Assembly (NCBI RefSeq): GCF_014863355.1
Contig: NZ_JACZEP010000011.1
Span: 1 to 64,000, forward strand
Source of the DNA: Aminobacter carboxidus
GTDB taxonomy: Bacteria; Pseudomonadota; Alphaproteobacteria; Rhizobiales; Rhizobiaceae
Length of the DNA: 64,000 nucleotides
Reading direction: 5' to 3'
This document shows, one piece after another, positions 35,112-44,367 of the stretch (positions are counted from its first letter, which is position 1; the number at the start of each line of letters is the position of its first letter). Under the pieces are notes generated by a model. The model was not told where the DNA came from. It worked only from the letters and a program-made list of their open reading frames with translations, and made no database searches. The position numbers and the translations under genes are program-made.

Positions 35112-36464
35112 ATGGCGACGATGGCAACTGCGGCGAATGACGCCGCTCCCCGCCGCAAAGGCCGGCCGCGCGTCACCGAGACCGCGGCGCCGAGCCTTGT
35201 CGAAATTCTCAATCTGGTGCGGACAGAACAGGCCACCACACGCCAGGAAATCGAGCGCCAGAGTGAACTCGGCCGCGCGGTCGTTGCAGACCGCTTGGGT
35301 ACGCTTGGCGAACTCGGCCTGGTCGATGAAAGCGAACTCGGGGCCGCATCCGGTGGGCGGGCGCCGCGCCTGGTGCGTTTTGCCGCAGATCGTGGCCGCA
35401 TCCTCGTTGCCACGCTCGATCAAACCGCGCTCGGCGTCGGGATTGCCGATCTTGGTGGCTCCCTGCTCATGGAGCATCACGAATCGACCGAACTCAGCCA
35501 ACCGGTGTCCGCCCTCGCCGATCGTCTGATCACGCTTTTTCGCTGGATCCTGGAACGGCATTCGGACATCCAGCTCTACGGCATCTCCATCTCGGTTCCA
35601 GGCGCCGTCTCTGATGGTGCCGAGAACCTTTTCCAACGCGCCACGCCCGGCGTCCTGCCGGGCTGGGAGAGTTTTCCGCTGGTCGAAACACTCGTTGCGG
35701 CCTTCGATGCACCCGTCTGGCTCCGTTCCAGCGTCGAGACCATGACGATGGGCGAACTGCATGCCGGAGCCGGGCGCAATCAGCGCACCATGATGTTCGT
35801 CAAGGTCGGCAAACGCATCGGGGCCGGGCTGGCAAGCGACGGAGTTCTCTTTCGCGGCGCACAGGGGGCCGTCGGCCTCATCGGTTCTGTTCCCGTCACT
35901 GTCGGCGACAGGACGGGCACTCTCGAGGCGATGGCGGGGTCGGACCACATTGCCCAGGATGGGAGGCTTGCAGGAGAGAACGGCACCAGCCCGATACTTG
36001 CCGAGCTCGTTCGACGCGGCGCCGACATCACGGCGCTGGAAGTTGCCCAGGCCGCACAGATGGGAGATGCCGCTGCCATCGACATCCTGGCTCAGAGCGG
36101 CCGGCTGATCGGCCAGGTGGTCGCGACGCTCGCCAACATGCTGAACCCCGCGCTCATCGTGCTGTCCGGCTCGATCGCGCAGACGAATGACATTCTTCTC
36201 GCCTCCGCGCGGGAGGCCATCTACGGTGCCTGCCATCCGCTTGTCAGCCGCGACATGCAGATTATCCGCTCCCAGATGGGCAGCTCTTCAGGTCTTGTGG
36301 GGGCTGCGATTGTTGCGTCCGAGGGGCTGTTCGCACCACCGATGCTGAAAGACTGGATCATGGCCGGGCACCCTCGAGCGCATCCGCTTTTCCAGGAGAT
36401 GAAAAAAGAAATTGCCCGGCGAAAGGTCATCAAGGGGGATATGGTCCGGCCGCCGGATATGTGA
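35112..36464 (+). CDS. ROK-family transcriptional regulator
   Basis: 450 residues: a basic N-terminal leader (PRRKGRPRV), a winged helix-turn-helix (TTRQEIERQSELGRAVVADR with a GGRAPRLVRF wing) and a C-terminal sugar-kinase-like ROK domain from about residue 90. The ROK zinc and active-site signature is degenerate: the position of the usual cysteine cluster reads VTVGDRTGTLEAMAG, so the domain probably senses a sugar without phosphorylating it. It is divergent from the sugar operon and ten bases upstream of the signal-less binding protein, and is the likely repressor of both. Confidence 0.85.
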   Translation: MATMATAANDAAPRRKGRPRVTETAAPSLVEILNLVRTEQATTRQEIERQSELGRAVVADRLGTLGELGLVDESELGAASGGRAPRLVRFAADRGRILVATLDQTALGVGIADLGGSLLMEHHESTELSQPVSALADRLITLFRWILERHSDIQLYGISISVPGAVSDGAENLFQRATPGVLPGWESFPLVETLVAAFDAPVWLRSSVETMTMGELHAGAGRNQRTMMFVKVGKRIGAGLASDGVLFRGAQGAVGLIGSVPVTVGDRTGTLEAMAGSDHIAQDGRLAGENGTSPILAELVRRGADITALEVAQAAQMGDAAAIDILAQSGRLIGQVVATLANMLNPALIVLSGSIAQTNDILLASAREAIYGACHPLVSRDMQIIRSQMGSSSGLVGAAIVASEGLFAPPMLKDWIMAGHPRAHPLFQEMKKEIARRKVIKGDMVRPPDM

Positions 36465-36474
36465 GGAGGATTGA

Positions 36475-37506
36475 ATGACGATTGCGGGTCTCGGCCCTCA
36501 TGGGGAGCGGGCATCGGCGCCCGAGCGGGTTCTGCTGCTGCCGGAGGACATGGAGCGGGCGCGAGCCAGCGGCTTGCGGGTCGCGGTAGTGCTGCACACG
36601 CTTGAGAGCGACTGGGCCAAACAGCAGCTTTCCGGCATCATCGGCATGCTCGGCAATTGCGGGGTCGCTGTCATTGACGTGATTGACTGCGCCTTCACGC
36701 CGGAGGTCCAGATCGAGGCGCTCGGGCGGCTGATCGAAGAAACACCGGATGCCATCATATCCCTGCCCGTCGCCAATTCGGAAGTGGCAGCGGCGCATGC
36801 GCGCGTGTCTGCAACGGGCATCAAGCTCATCCTGCTCGACAACGCACCGACCGGGCTTCTTCCAGGAAAGGACTACATCTCCCTCGTCTCGGCAGATAAT
36901 TTCGGCCTTGGCAAGATCGCGGCTGAAGGCTTGTCGCCGCATCTGCCTGATGGCGCGGAGGTCGGCGTGCTCGGCTACGACGCTGATTTCTTCGCGACCA
37001 ACGAGCGGGAAATCGCCTTCGTGAAATGGATGCAGATCCACCGTCCGGACGTCACGCTGCGAGTCCAGCGGTTTCCGGCCCTGTCGGCAGTTGCCGCAAC
37101 CACGCGCACGCTTGCCGAAGCCCATCCGGATCTCGCCGGCCTCTTTGTCGTCTGGGACACGCCGGCAATAATGGCCGCCGGCGTTCTCAAAACGCTCGGG
37201 CGCAAGATTCCAATGACGACCGTAGATCTCGGCCATGCGGCGGCGATCGGGCTTGCTGCCAGCGATCCCCTCGTCGCGATTGCCGCCCAGCAGCCGTTCC
37301 GCCAGGGTGAGAGCGCAGCCTCCATTACCGTAACCGCGCTTCTCGGCAGGCCGGCCCCCGACTGGGTCGCGCTTCCCGGCCTTGCAGTCACCGCAAGCAA
37401 TGTAGTGGAGTGCTTCCAGACCGTGTGGCGGGCGCCGGCACCCCAGGAAGTTCTCCGAAGGCTCAGGCTCGTCGGCCTGAAGGCTTCCGATCAACACCCG
37501 TCTTGA
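36475..37506 (+). CDS. Sugar-binding-protein-like protein without signal peptide
   Basis: 343 residues with the type I periplasmic-binding fold but no signal peptide or DNA-binding domain; the N-terminus (MTIAGLGPHGERASAPERVL) is soluble. It is a clear paralogue of the secreted binding protein at 32945: LLDNAPTGLLPGKDYISLVS against FMDNVPTGFEAGKDYVSVVS, and FVVWDTPAIMAAGVLK against AVWDVPAEGVMSAARV. It lies 10 bases after the ROK gene, probably co-transcribed. A cytoplasmic ligand sensor or partner of the repressor is suggested; direct export by another route is less likely. Confidence 0.75.
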   Translation: MTIAGLGPHGERASAPERVLLLPEDMERARASGLRVAVVLHTLESDWAKQQLSGIIGMLGNCGVAVIDVIDCAFTPEVQIEALGRLIEETPDAIISLPVANSEVAAAHARVSATGIKLILLDNAPTGLLPGKDYISLVSADNFGLGKIAAEGLSPHLPDGAEVGVLGYDADFFATNEREIAFVKWMQIHRPDVTLRVQRFPALSAVAATTRTLAEAHPDLAGLFVVWDTPAIMAAGVLKTLGRKIPMTTVDLGHAAAIGLAASDPLVAIAAQQPFRQGESAASITVTALLGRPAPDWVALPGLAVTASNVVECFQTVWRAPAPQEVLRRLRLVGLKASDQHPS

Positions 37507-37561
37507 GCGGGCAAGCTCTTTCAAACTTGTAGTTTCTGCGGAACAACCTAATATTTAAGCA

Positions 37562-38428
37562 ATGTCGAATGCCTTACGCATCGCACGTGGTCGCTTCGGG
37601 AGAGTGGCGCTGCTGCATATGGATCGGCCCCTGGTGCGACACGCGCATCCGCATTGCCATGTGCTGTTGAAGGTCGAGGGTGCAGACACGCAGTTTTCGG
37701 TGCGCGACCGGCTCGCGCCTCTCACGGACGAAAGCGCCGTTCTGATCAACGCCTGGGAGCCGCATGCCTATGCGCATGACCAGGCGCGACCGAAGACGGT
37801 GATCCTCGCGCTCTATATCGAGCCGCAATGGCTCGGCCATTTCCGGCCGAATTGGGCGGCGAGCCACGCCCCCGACTTCTTCGCCTCGAATGTTGGCTCG
37901 ATCACTCCCGACATCCATTCGCGCACACGCACGCTGGCGGAGGCCATGGTGAAGGACCCGAACAGCGCCGAAGTGCATGAGGTGCTTCTCGGCGAGCTGA
38001 TGGTCGCCGTCATCGAGCGCTTCGCCGACTGGCGGGCCATGCCCCATTCGATTCGCGATCTCGCAGCACGCCCACTGCTCGACTTTCGTATCCGCAAGGC
38101 CGTCGAGCGCATGAAGGCGGCACCTGGCGAGATCGCCGATCTCGATCTTCTTGCGACCGATATCGGCCTGTCACGGGCACATTTCTTCCGGCTGTTCGAG
38201 ACCTCGATGGGTGTGACGCCTCGGGTCTTTCTCAATGTGCAGCGCCTGGAACGGGCGGTGTCCGCCGTTGCCGACGGAACGGAGAGCTTCGCGGCGATCG
38301 GCGACCAGCTCGGTTTTTCCGTGCCGGCCCACTTCTCGCGGTTCTTCCACGATCACGCCGGCTCCTCGCCGAGCAACTTTCGCACCGTAAGCCGCCTCTC
38401 AGGCGACGATTTTGAGACTCCTCGGTAA
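37562..38428 (+). CDS. AraC-family transcriptional regulator
   Basis: 288 residues with an N-terminal cupin-like sensor (MDRPLVRHAHPHCHVLLKVE) and a C-terminal AraC DNA-binding domain: DLLATDIGLSRAHFFRLFET for the first helix-turn-helix and FAAIGDQLGFSVPAHFSRFF for the second. The coding strand and the 91-base gap to the furoate-type operon make it the likely activator of that operon; AraC-type control of furoate genes is known in Pseudomonas. No strong ribosome site precedes the ATG. Confidence 0.85.
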   Translation: MSNALRIARGRFGRVALLHMDRPLVRHAHPHCHVLLKVEGADTQFSVRDRLAPLTDESAVLINAWEPHAYAHDQARPKTVILALYIEPQWLGHFRPNWAASHAPDFFASNVGSITPDIHSRTRTLAEAMVKDPNSAEVHEVLLGELMVAVIERFADWRAMPHSIRDLAARPLLDFRIRKAVERMKAAPGEIADLDLLATDIGLSRAHFFRLFETSMGVTPRVFLNVQRLERAVSAVADGTESFAAIGDQLGFSVPAHFSRFFHDHAGSSPSNFRTVSRLSGDDFETPR

Positions 38429-38519
38429 GGTCTGATACGCGACGGTATCGCCCGACTGCGGTCCCTTCTTCACCTTTCTCCCCACGGCACCCCGAAACCA
38501 ACGGGTGCGGGAGGAGCAC

Positions 38520-41495
38520 ATGAAGAGTTTGGAGACGGCGGGCGGCCTGATCGGTCGGACCGTGGAACGTGTCGAGGATGCCGGACTTCTGACCGGCCGC
38601 GGCCGCTATATCGACGACCTGCCCGTCCGGCGCGACACCGCCCATCTGGCGATCCTGCGCTCACCGCATGGCCATGCCGAAATCCGTGCGATCAATACGT
38701 CTGCTGCCAGTGCCCTGCCCGGCGTCTCCGCCGTGCTGACCGGGGACGACGTTGGGCGGCTCACCCGCAGCATGACCGTGGGGGTCAAGGCGAATGTCGA
38801 ATGCTGGCCGATCGCCCGGGACCGGGTACGCTATGTCGGCGAACCCGTGGCCCTCGTCGTTGCCGAGAACCGCTATGTCGCAGAGGATGCGCTCGATCTG
38901 ATCGAGGTCGAGTACGAGACGCTGGCCGCCATTGTCGATCCCGAGAAGGCACTCGCAACAGACGCACCGGTCTTGCATCCCTCGCTCGGCACCAATCTCA
39001 TCAACGAGCGCAGCTTTCGCTATGGCGATCCGGAAGCAGCGTTTGCGACTGCCGACCACCGCATTGCCATCCGTATAGCCTATCCCCGCAATTCCTGCAC
39101 GCCGATCGAGACCTACGGTGTCATCGCTGAATACGATCCCGGTGAGGACGCCTATGACGTCACGGCGAATTTTCAGGGACCGTTCTCGATCCATGCCGTG
39201 ATTTCCCGCGCGCTGAACGTGCCCGGCAACCGCATGCGGCTGCGCACGCCGCCCGATTCCGGCGGCTCCTTCGGCATCAAGCAGGGCGTCTTTCCCTATG
39301 TGATCCTCGCGGCCGTCGCCGCCCGCGTTGCAGGACGGCCGGTGAAATGGATCGAGGACCGGCTCGAACACCTGACGGCCTCCGTTTCGGCGACCAACCG
39401 TGTCACGACGCTCGAGGCAGCCGTTGCCGCCGACGGCCGCATCACAGCACTTTGCTGGGATCAACTGGAAGATTGCGGCGCGCATCTGCGCGCACCGGAG
39501 CCGGCGACCCTCTACCGCATGCATGGCAACATGACCGGCGCCTATGCGATCGAGAACGTCGCCATCCGCAACCGCGTCGTGCTGACCAACAAGACGCCGA
39601 CCGGGCTCAACCGCGGCTTCGGCGGACCGCAGGTCTATTTCGCGCTCGAGCGGCTCGTGCACAAGATCGCCGACGAACTTGGCCTCGACAGGCTTCAAGT
39701 TATCCGCCGCAACCTCGTGCCGGCCGACGCCTTTCCCTATCGCACAGCGACCGGCGGGCTTCTGGATTCGGGCGACTATCAAACCGCAATCGACCGCGCC
39801 TGTGCCGAAGGCGGTCTCGATGCTCTGCGGCTGCGAAGGGATCAAGCGCGTGCCGAAGGGCGCCTTTACGGCATCGGCTATGCGACGGTTGTCGAGCCGA
39901 GCGTCTCCAACATGGGTTATATCACGACGGTGCTCACGCCGGAGGAAAGAGCGAAAGCGGGTCCGAAGAACGGCGCCCAGTCCGTTGCAACGGTGGCCAT
40001 CGATCCACTCGGCTCCATCACCGTCAAGGTCGCGTCAGTACCGCAGGGCCAGGGCCATCGCACCGTTCTGGCGCAGGTCGTCGCCGAGCGGCTCGGCCTT
40101 CCCCTGGAGGCCGTGCGCGTCAATACCGAACTCGACACGGCGCGCGACGCCTGGTCGATTGCCTCGGGCAACTATGCAAGCCGGTTTGCTGCAGCCGTCG
40201 CCGGCGCTGCGGCCCTTGCCGCCGACCGTATCAGGGAGCGTCTTGCAGCGATCGCTGCAAGCCAGCTCAATGTCACGGCGGATCGCATAGACTTCAAAGC
40301 CGGAAAGCTTTTCGATCGCGACAATCCGGACAATGCCATCTCCTTCGGGCGTGTGGCGGCTGCAAGCCACTGGGCGCCAGGCACCCTGCCTGATGGAACC
40401 GGCCAGACCATCCGCGAGACGGTTTTCTGGACGCCGGAGCAACTCGAGGCGCCGACCGCTACGGACGGCATCAACTCCTCACTTTGCCATGGCTTCATCT
40501 TCGACATATGCGGCGCGGAAATCGACAGGACGACCGGCCAGGTGCGCATAGACCGCTACGTGACGATGCACGACTGCGGCCGCATCCTGCATCCCGGCAT
40601 GGTCGACGGCCAGGTCCGCGGCGGCTTCGCCCAGGCTATAGGCGCCGCACTCTACGAGGAATATGCCTATGGCGGCGACGGCAGTTTCCTGACTGGTACG
40701 CTCGCCGACTACCTCATCCCGACCGTCATGGAGACGCCGGAGCCGCTGATCCTTCATCACGAGACGCCATCGCCCTTCACGCCGCTTGGCGCAAAGGGCG
40801 TCGGCGAGGGCAATTGCATGTCAACGCCGGTCTGCATCGCCAATGCCGTCGCCGATGCGCTCGGGGTCGAGGACATCCGGCTGCCGCTCTCACCGAGCCA
40901 AGTCAGCGAATGGCTCTATGGCGAGGAGCGCCCGCCGTCGAAACCTCAGGATTCGACCCCCGTCGCCACCGGCGCTTCCGGAGAACGTTTGCTGACCGGC
41001 TCGGGCTCGGCCGACGTCGTGGCCACGCGTGAGTCCGTCTGGACGATGCTGCTCGACCCGAACACGCTGAAGGCCATCATTCCAGGCGCACATGAGGTCC
41101 GAAAGGTCTCCGACACGCATTTTCGCGCCGAGGTCACGCTCGGCATCGGTCCGGTCAAGGGTCGATACCACGCCGACATCCGCCTCTCCGACATGGTGGC
41201 ACCTCAAGCGGTCACGCTGTCCGGTGGCACGGAGGGCGCACTCGGTTCCGGTCGCGGCACGGGCCGCGTCACGCTGACGGAAACAGCGACCGGCACCCGC
41301 ATCGACTATCGATATGAGGCCGCGATCGGCGGCAAGGTCGCCTCTGTGGGTGGCCGACTTCTCGACGGCGCGGCGCGCGTGGTGATCGGACAGTTCTTCC
41401 AGGCGCTCGCCCGTCATGCCGGCGGCGGAGGGCCTCCCAGCGCCGCCGCCGGCTTCACTCAGCGGCTTTTGAGCCTTTTCAGGAGGCGCAGATGA
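38520..41495 (+). CDS. hmfA: Molybdenum hydroxylase large subunit fused to a CoxG-like domain, probable 2-furoyl-CoA dehydrogenase
   Basis: 991 residues. Residues 1-800 are the molybdopterin-binding subunit of the xanthine dehydrogenase family (GRYIDDLPVRRDTAHLAIL, PPDSGGSFGIKQGVFPYVIL, QGQGHRTVLAQVVAERLG and the terminal GAKGVGEGNCMS glutamate motif). The loop LNRGFGGPQ replaces the AYRCSFR of CO dehydrogenase, so this is not a CO enzyme. From about 820 a SRPBCC/CoxG domain follows (SADVVATRESVWTMLLDPNT). Together with the next four genes it gives the hmfABCDE order of 2-furoic acid degradation, where this enzyme hydroxylates furoyl-CoA at C5. Start 38520 has GGAGGAGCAC. The substrate is inferred from synteny. 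Confidence 0.75.
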   Translation: MKSLETAGGLIGRTVERVEDAGLLTGRGRYIDDLPVRRDTAHLAILRSPHGHAEIRAINTSAASALPGVSAVLTGDDVGRLTRSMTVGVKANVECWPIARDRVRYVGEPVALVVAENRYVAEDALDLIEVEYETLAAIVDPEKALATDAPVLHPSLGTNLINERSFRYGDPEAAFATADHRIAIRIAYPRNSCTPIETYGVIAEYDPGEDAYDVTANFQGPFSIHAVISRALNVPGNRMRLRTPPDSGGSFGIKQGVFPYVILAAVAARVAGRPVKWIEDRLEHLTASVSATNRVTTLEAAVAADGRITALCWDQLEDCGAHLRAPEPATLYRMHGNMTGAYAIENVAIRNRVVLTNKTPTGLNRGFGGPQVYFALERLVHKIADELGLDRLQVIRRNLVPADAFPYRTATGGLLDSGDYQTAIDRACAEGGLDALRLRRDQARAEGRLYGIGYATVVEPSVSNMGYITTVLTPEERAKAGPKNGAQSVATVAIDPLGSITVKVASVPQGQGHRTVLAQVVAERLGLPLEAVRVNTELDTARDAWSIASGNYASRFAAAVAGAAALAADRIRERLAAIAASQLNVTADRIDFKAGKLFDRDNPDNAISFGRVAAASHWAPGTLPDGTGQTIRETVFWTPEQLEAPTATDGINSSLCHGFIFDICGAEIDRTTGQVRIDRYVTMHDCGRILHPGMVDGQVRGGFAQAIGAALYEEYAYGGDGSFLTGTLADYLIPTVMETPEPLILHHETPSPFTPLGAKGVGEGNCMSTPVCIANAVADALGVEDIRLPLSPSQVSEWLYGEERPPSKPQDSTPVATGASGERLLTGSGSADVVATRESVWTMLLDPNTLKAIIPGAHEVRKVSDTHFRAEVTLGIGPVKGRYHADIRLSDMVAPQAVTLSGGTEGALGSGRGTGRVTLTETATGTRIDYRYEAAIGGKVASVGGRLLDGAARVVIGQFFQALARHAGGGGPPSAAAGFTQRLLSLFRRRR

Positions 41496-42319
41496 AGCCC
41501 GCATCTTTCGATTTCCTCTGCCCGGACACGCTGGAGGAAGCACTTGCCGCGCTCGCCGAGGGCGGCGGTGAAGCGCGCGTCATCGCCGGTGGGCAGTCTC
41601 TGGTGCCGATGCTCAACATGCGGCTCGCCCGTCCTGGCCTGCTGGTCGACATCATGCGGCTCGAGGCATTGCGCCGGATCGAAACGTCAGGCGAAGAGAT
41701 CACCGTTGGCGCCGGCGTGCGGCAGGCCGAACTGGAAGCCTGGACAAATCTCTCGCGCGACCTGCCGCTTCTGGCCGCCGCCTTCCCCTGGCTCGGCCAT
41801 GTCCAGACCCGGGCGCGCGGCACGGTCTGCGGCTCTGTTGCCCATGCCGACCCGAGCGCAGAGTTGCCGCTGTCCCTGGTGACGCTTGGCGGTGCCGTGA
41901 GCCTGCGCAGCCGCAAGCAGAAGCGCAAGGTCAAGGCGGACGACTTCTTTATCGGCATGATGGCGACCGATCTCGCCGAGGGCGAGATGATTGAAGCCGT
42001 GCATTTCCCGAAAGCCCGGCCCGGCAGCGGTTATGCCTTCCGCGAGATTGGCCGGAGGCATGGCGATTTCGCCATCGTCGCCTGCGCTGCCGTCGCCGAC
42101 GACAAGGGATTGCGGCTCGGCATTGCCGGGGTCGATGACCGGCCGCGCGTCTTCGCCCTGCCCGCGCTCAACGACGACCAGTTCGACGATGCCCTCAACG
42201 ATATCGCCTGGTCGCTGAACGCCCGCGACGACATTCACGCCAGCGCCCGCTACCGGCGCGAACTGGTCCGCAATCTCGGTCGCGAGACCCTGAAGGAGGC
42301 AAGCCGATGCCGCGCATGA
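41492..42319 (+). CDS. hmfB: FAD-binding subunit of the molybdenum hydroxylase (probable furoyl-CoA dehydrogenase)
   Basis: 275 residues, CoxM/XdhB-like. The FAD motifs are VIAGGQSLVPMLNMRLARPG near 30-50 and TRARGTVCGSVAHADPSAEL near 108-128. The start overlaps the large-subunit stop by four bases (ATGA). This subunit passes electrons from the iron-sulfur protein to the final acceptor. Confidence 0.8.
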   Translation: MKPASFDFLCPDTLEEALAALAEGGGEARVIAGGQSLVPMLNMRLARPGLLVDIMRLEALRRIETSGEEITVGAGVRQAELEAWTNLSRDLPLLAAAFPWLGHVQTRARGTVCGSVAHADPSAELPLSLVTLGGAVSLRSRKQKRKVKADDFFIGMMATDLAEGEMIEAVHFPKARPGSGYAFREIGRRHGDFAIVACAAVADDKGLRLGIAGVDDRPRVFALPALNDDQFDDALNDIAWSLNARDDIHASARYRRELVRNLGRETLKEASRCRA

Positions 42320-42819
42320 ACGCTGCCCAGAGGCATGTGGTCGATTTCACGCTGAACGGCCAGAAGATCCGTGCAGAAGCCGAAAACCGCATGCTGCTTT
42401 CGGACCTGCTGCGCCACGAAGTCGGGCTGACCGGCACCCATGTCGGCTGCGAGCACGGCGTCTGCGGCGCCTGCACCGTGCAGATCGACGGAAAGCCGGC
42501 ACGCGCCTGCCTGACGCTTGCCCAGCAGGTGCGCGGCAGCGATGTGCGGACCGTAGAAGCGCTGGCCCCCGGTGCGGCCGAACTTTCCCCGCTTCAGGCG
42601 GCCTTTCGCCGCCATCACGGCCTGCAATGCGGCTTCTGTACGCCCGGCATCTTGATGTCGCTCGACGCGCTCTTGCGCGAGCAGCCGGACGCCGGCCGGG
42701 AAGAGATACGCGAACACCTCTCCGGCCATCTCTGCCGGTGCACGGGCTACGCGACCATCGTCGAGGCGGCGCTCGCCGCCGCGGAGGAACAACGGAAGGA
42801 GGAGACACCCAATGCTTGA
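42307..42819 (+). CDS. hmfC: 2Fe-2S subunit of the molybdenum hydroxylase (probable furoyl-CoA dehydrogenase)
   Basis: 170 residues with both clusters of the family: GCEHGVCGACTV (Cys 48, 53, 56 and 68) for the plant-type ferredoxin domain and CGFCTPG with CRCTGY (Cys 108, 111, 143, 145) for the helical domain. It overlaps the FAD-subunit gene by 13 bases and the ligase gene by 8. It transfers electrons from molybdenum to FAD. Confidence 0.85.
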   Translation: MPRMNAAQRHVVDFTLNGQKIRAEAENRMLLSDLLRHEVGLTGTHVGCEHGVCGACTVQIDGKPARACLTLAQQVRGSDVRTVEALAPGAAELSPLQAAFRRHHGLQCGFCTPGILMSLDALLREQPDAGREEIREHLSGHLCRCTGYATIVEAALAAAEEQRKEETPNA

Positions 42820-44329
42820 TCTAGGAACGAGCTTCCTGGCGAGCGTGGAGCGCGACCCGGACGCGCTCGCGATCGTCGATGAGGAGATGCGACTGAGCTA
42901 TCGCCAATGGTACGACAAGATTTCGGCGCTTGCCGCGGCCCTTGACGAGACTGGCCTGAAGCGCGGAGATCATGTGCTGACTGCCATGCAGAACCGTTGG
43001 GAGAACGCGTCGCTGCACTGGGCCTGCCAGTTTCTCGGCCTGGTCGTCACGCCGCTCAATTGGCGGGCGAAGGCCGATGAAATCGATTTCGGCATCGAGG
43101 ATGCCGACGCGAAGGCCGTGTTCTACGAGGCGTCGACGGAAGAGGCCGTGCGCCTGTCGCGGCTGGCGGAGGACTTGCCACAATTCTCTGCCGACGCGCT
43201 CGCCGATATCATGCAAAGAATGGCCCCCGATGTGGTGCCTGTCGCCGACCCTGCCGACTGGTCGCTGATGCTCTACACATCGGGGACGACATCGAAGCCG
43301 AAGGGCGTGCCGCGTCGCCACCGTGCCGAACGCGCCGGCGCTGTCGCCCATGTGGCGCAGAACCTTTACCGGCATGGGGAGCGCACGCTCGGCGTCATGC
43401 CGCTCTACCACACGATGGGCGTGCGCTCCCTGATCGCATCCTCGCTGATCGGTGGCACCTTCGTCTGCCTGCCGCGCTTCGACGTGGCAAAGGCGCTGGA
43501 CCTGATCGAAGAGGAGAAGATCACCAATCTGTACCTAGTACCGACGCTCTACCACGACCTCGTGCATCACGAGGCATTCTCGCCTGAGCGCGTCGCCTCC
43601 GTGACCAAGCTCGGCTATGCCGGCGCCTCGATGACCGATGGATTGCTGAAGCGGCTGGACCAGACCTTCCGGCCGGACCTCTTCGTCAACCACTATGGCT
43701 CGTCGGAAATCTACACCTTCACGATCGAGCAGACGGCGACTGCGAAACCCGGCTCCGCCGGCCGCGCCGGCATCAACCAGACGATCCGCGTCGTGAAGCT
43801 CGGCAGTCGCAATCCGGACGAGCGGGCAGCCTTCGGCGAAGAAGGTGAAATCATCGCGCTGATGAAAAGTGACGAGGCCTTTGAGGGCTACTGGAAGCGG
43901 CCGGATGCGGACGCCAAGGCACTTCACGGCGGCTGGTACTTCACCGGCGACACCGGTTTCGTCGACCGGGACGGCGATCTCTTCGTCACCGGCCGGGCCG
44001 ACGACATGATCATCACCGGCGGCGAGAACGTATCGCCGGTCGAGGTGGAAAGCTGCCTGTCGCTGCATGAGGGCGTCGCCGAAGTCGCCGTCGTCGGACT
44101 GCCCGACGAGCGCTGGGGCAAGATCGTCGTCGCCTTCGTCAAGCGGCGGGGGGATGTCACGGCCGAGGACCTCGACCGCCATTGCCGCGATTCCGGACTT
44201 GCCAATTTCCGCCGCCCGCGTCGCTTCGTCTTCGTCGATGCGATCCCGAAATCCCCCGTCGGCAAGCTGCTGCGCCGCCTTCTGGTGGCCGGAGAATACA
44301 CCGAAGAACGCATGCCCGAACACCAGTGA
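42812..44329 (+). CDS. hmfD: AMP-forming acyl-CoA synthetase, probable 2-furoyl-CoA synthetase
   Basis: 505 residues of the adenylate-forming (ANL) superfamily. The P-loop-like motif LYTSGTTSKPKGVP lies near 152-165, the A5-type motif is HYGSSEIYTF, the A7 motif GGWYFTGDTGFVDRDG and the A8 hinge GRADDMIITGGENVSP, with the catalytic lysine in PKSPVGKLLRR at the end. It activates a carboxylic acid to its CoA ester before the hydroxylase acts. Its place between the 2Fe-2S subunit and the hydratase-fold gene matches HmfD. Confidence 0.75.
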   Translation: MLDLGTSFLASVERDPDALAIVDEEMRLSYRQWYDKISALAAALDETGLKRGDHVLTAMQNRWENASLHWACQFLGLVVTPLNWRAKADEIDFGIEDADAKAVFYEASTEEAVRLSRLAEDLPQFSADALADIMQRMAPDVVPVADPADWSLMLYTSGTTSKPKGVPRRHRAERAGAVAHVAQNLYRHGERTLGVMPLYHTMGVRSLIASSLIGGTFVCLPRFDVAKALDLIEEEKITNLYLVPTLYHDLVHHEAFSPERVASVTKLGYAGASMTDGLLKRLDQTFRPDLFVNHYGSSEIYTFTIEQTATAKPGSAGRAGINQTIRVVKLGSRNPDERAAFGEEGEIIALMKSDEAFEGYWKRPDADAKALHGGWYFTGDTGFVDRDGDLFVTGRADDMIITGGENVSPVEVESCLSLHEGVAEVAVVGLPDERWGKIVVAFVKRRGDVTAEDLDRHCRDSGLANFRRPRRFVFVDAIPKSPVGKLLRRLLVAGEYTEERMPEHQ

Positions 44330-44367
44330 GCGGCCAGACCGCCTCAAGACCCATGAAAGGACATTCC

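Noticed and set aside
38661-39845. Minus-strand open frame of 394 codons inside hmfA
   Set aside because: Shadow of the molybdenum subunit; no known domain.
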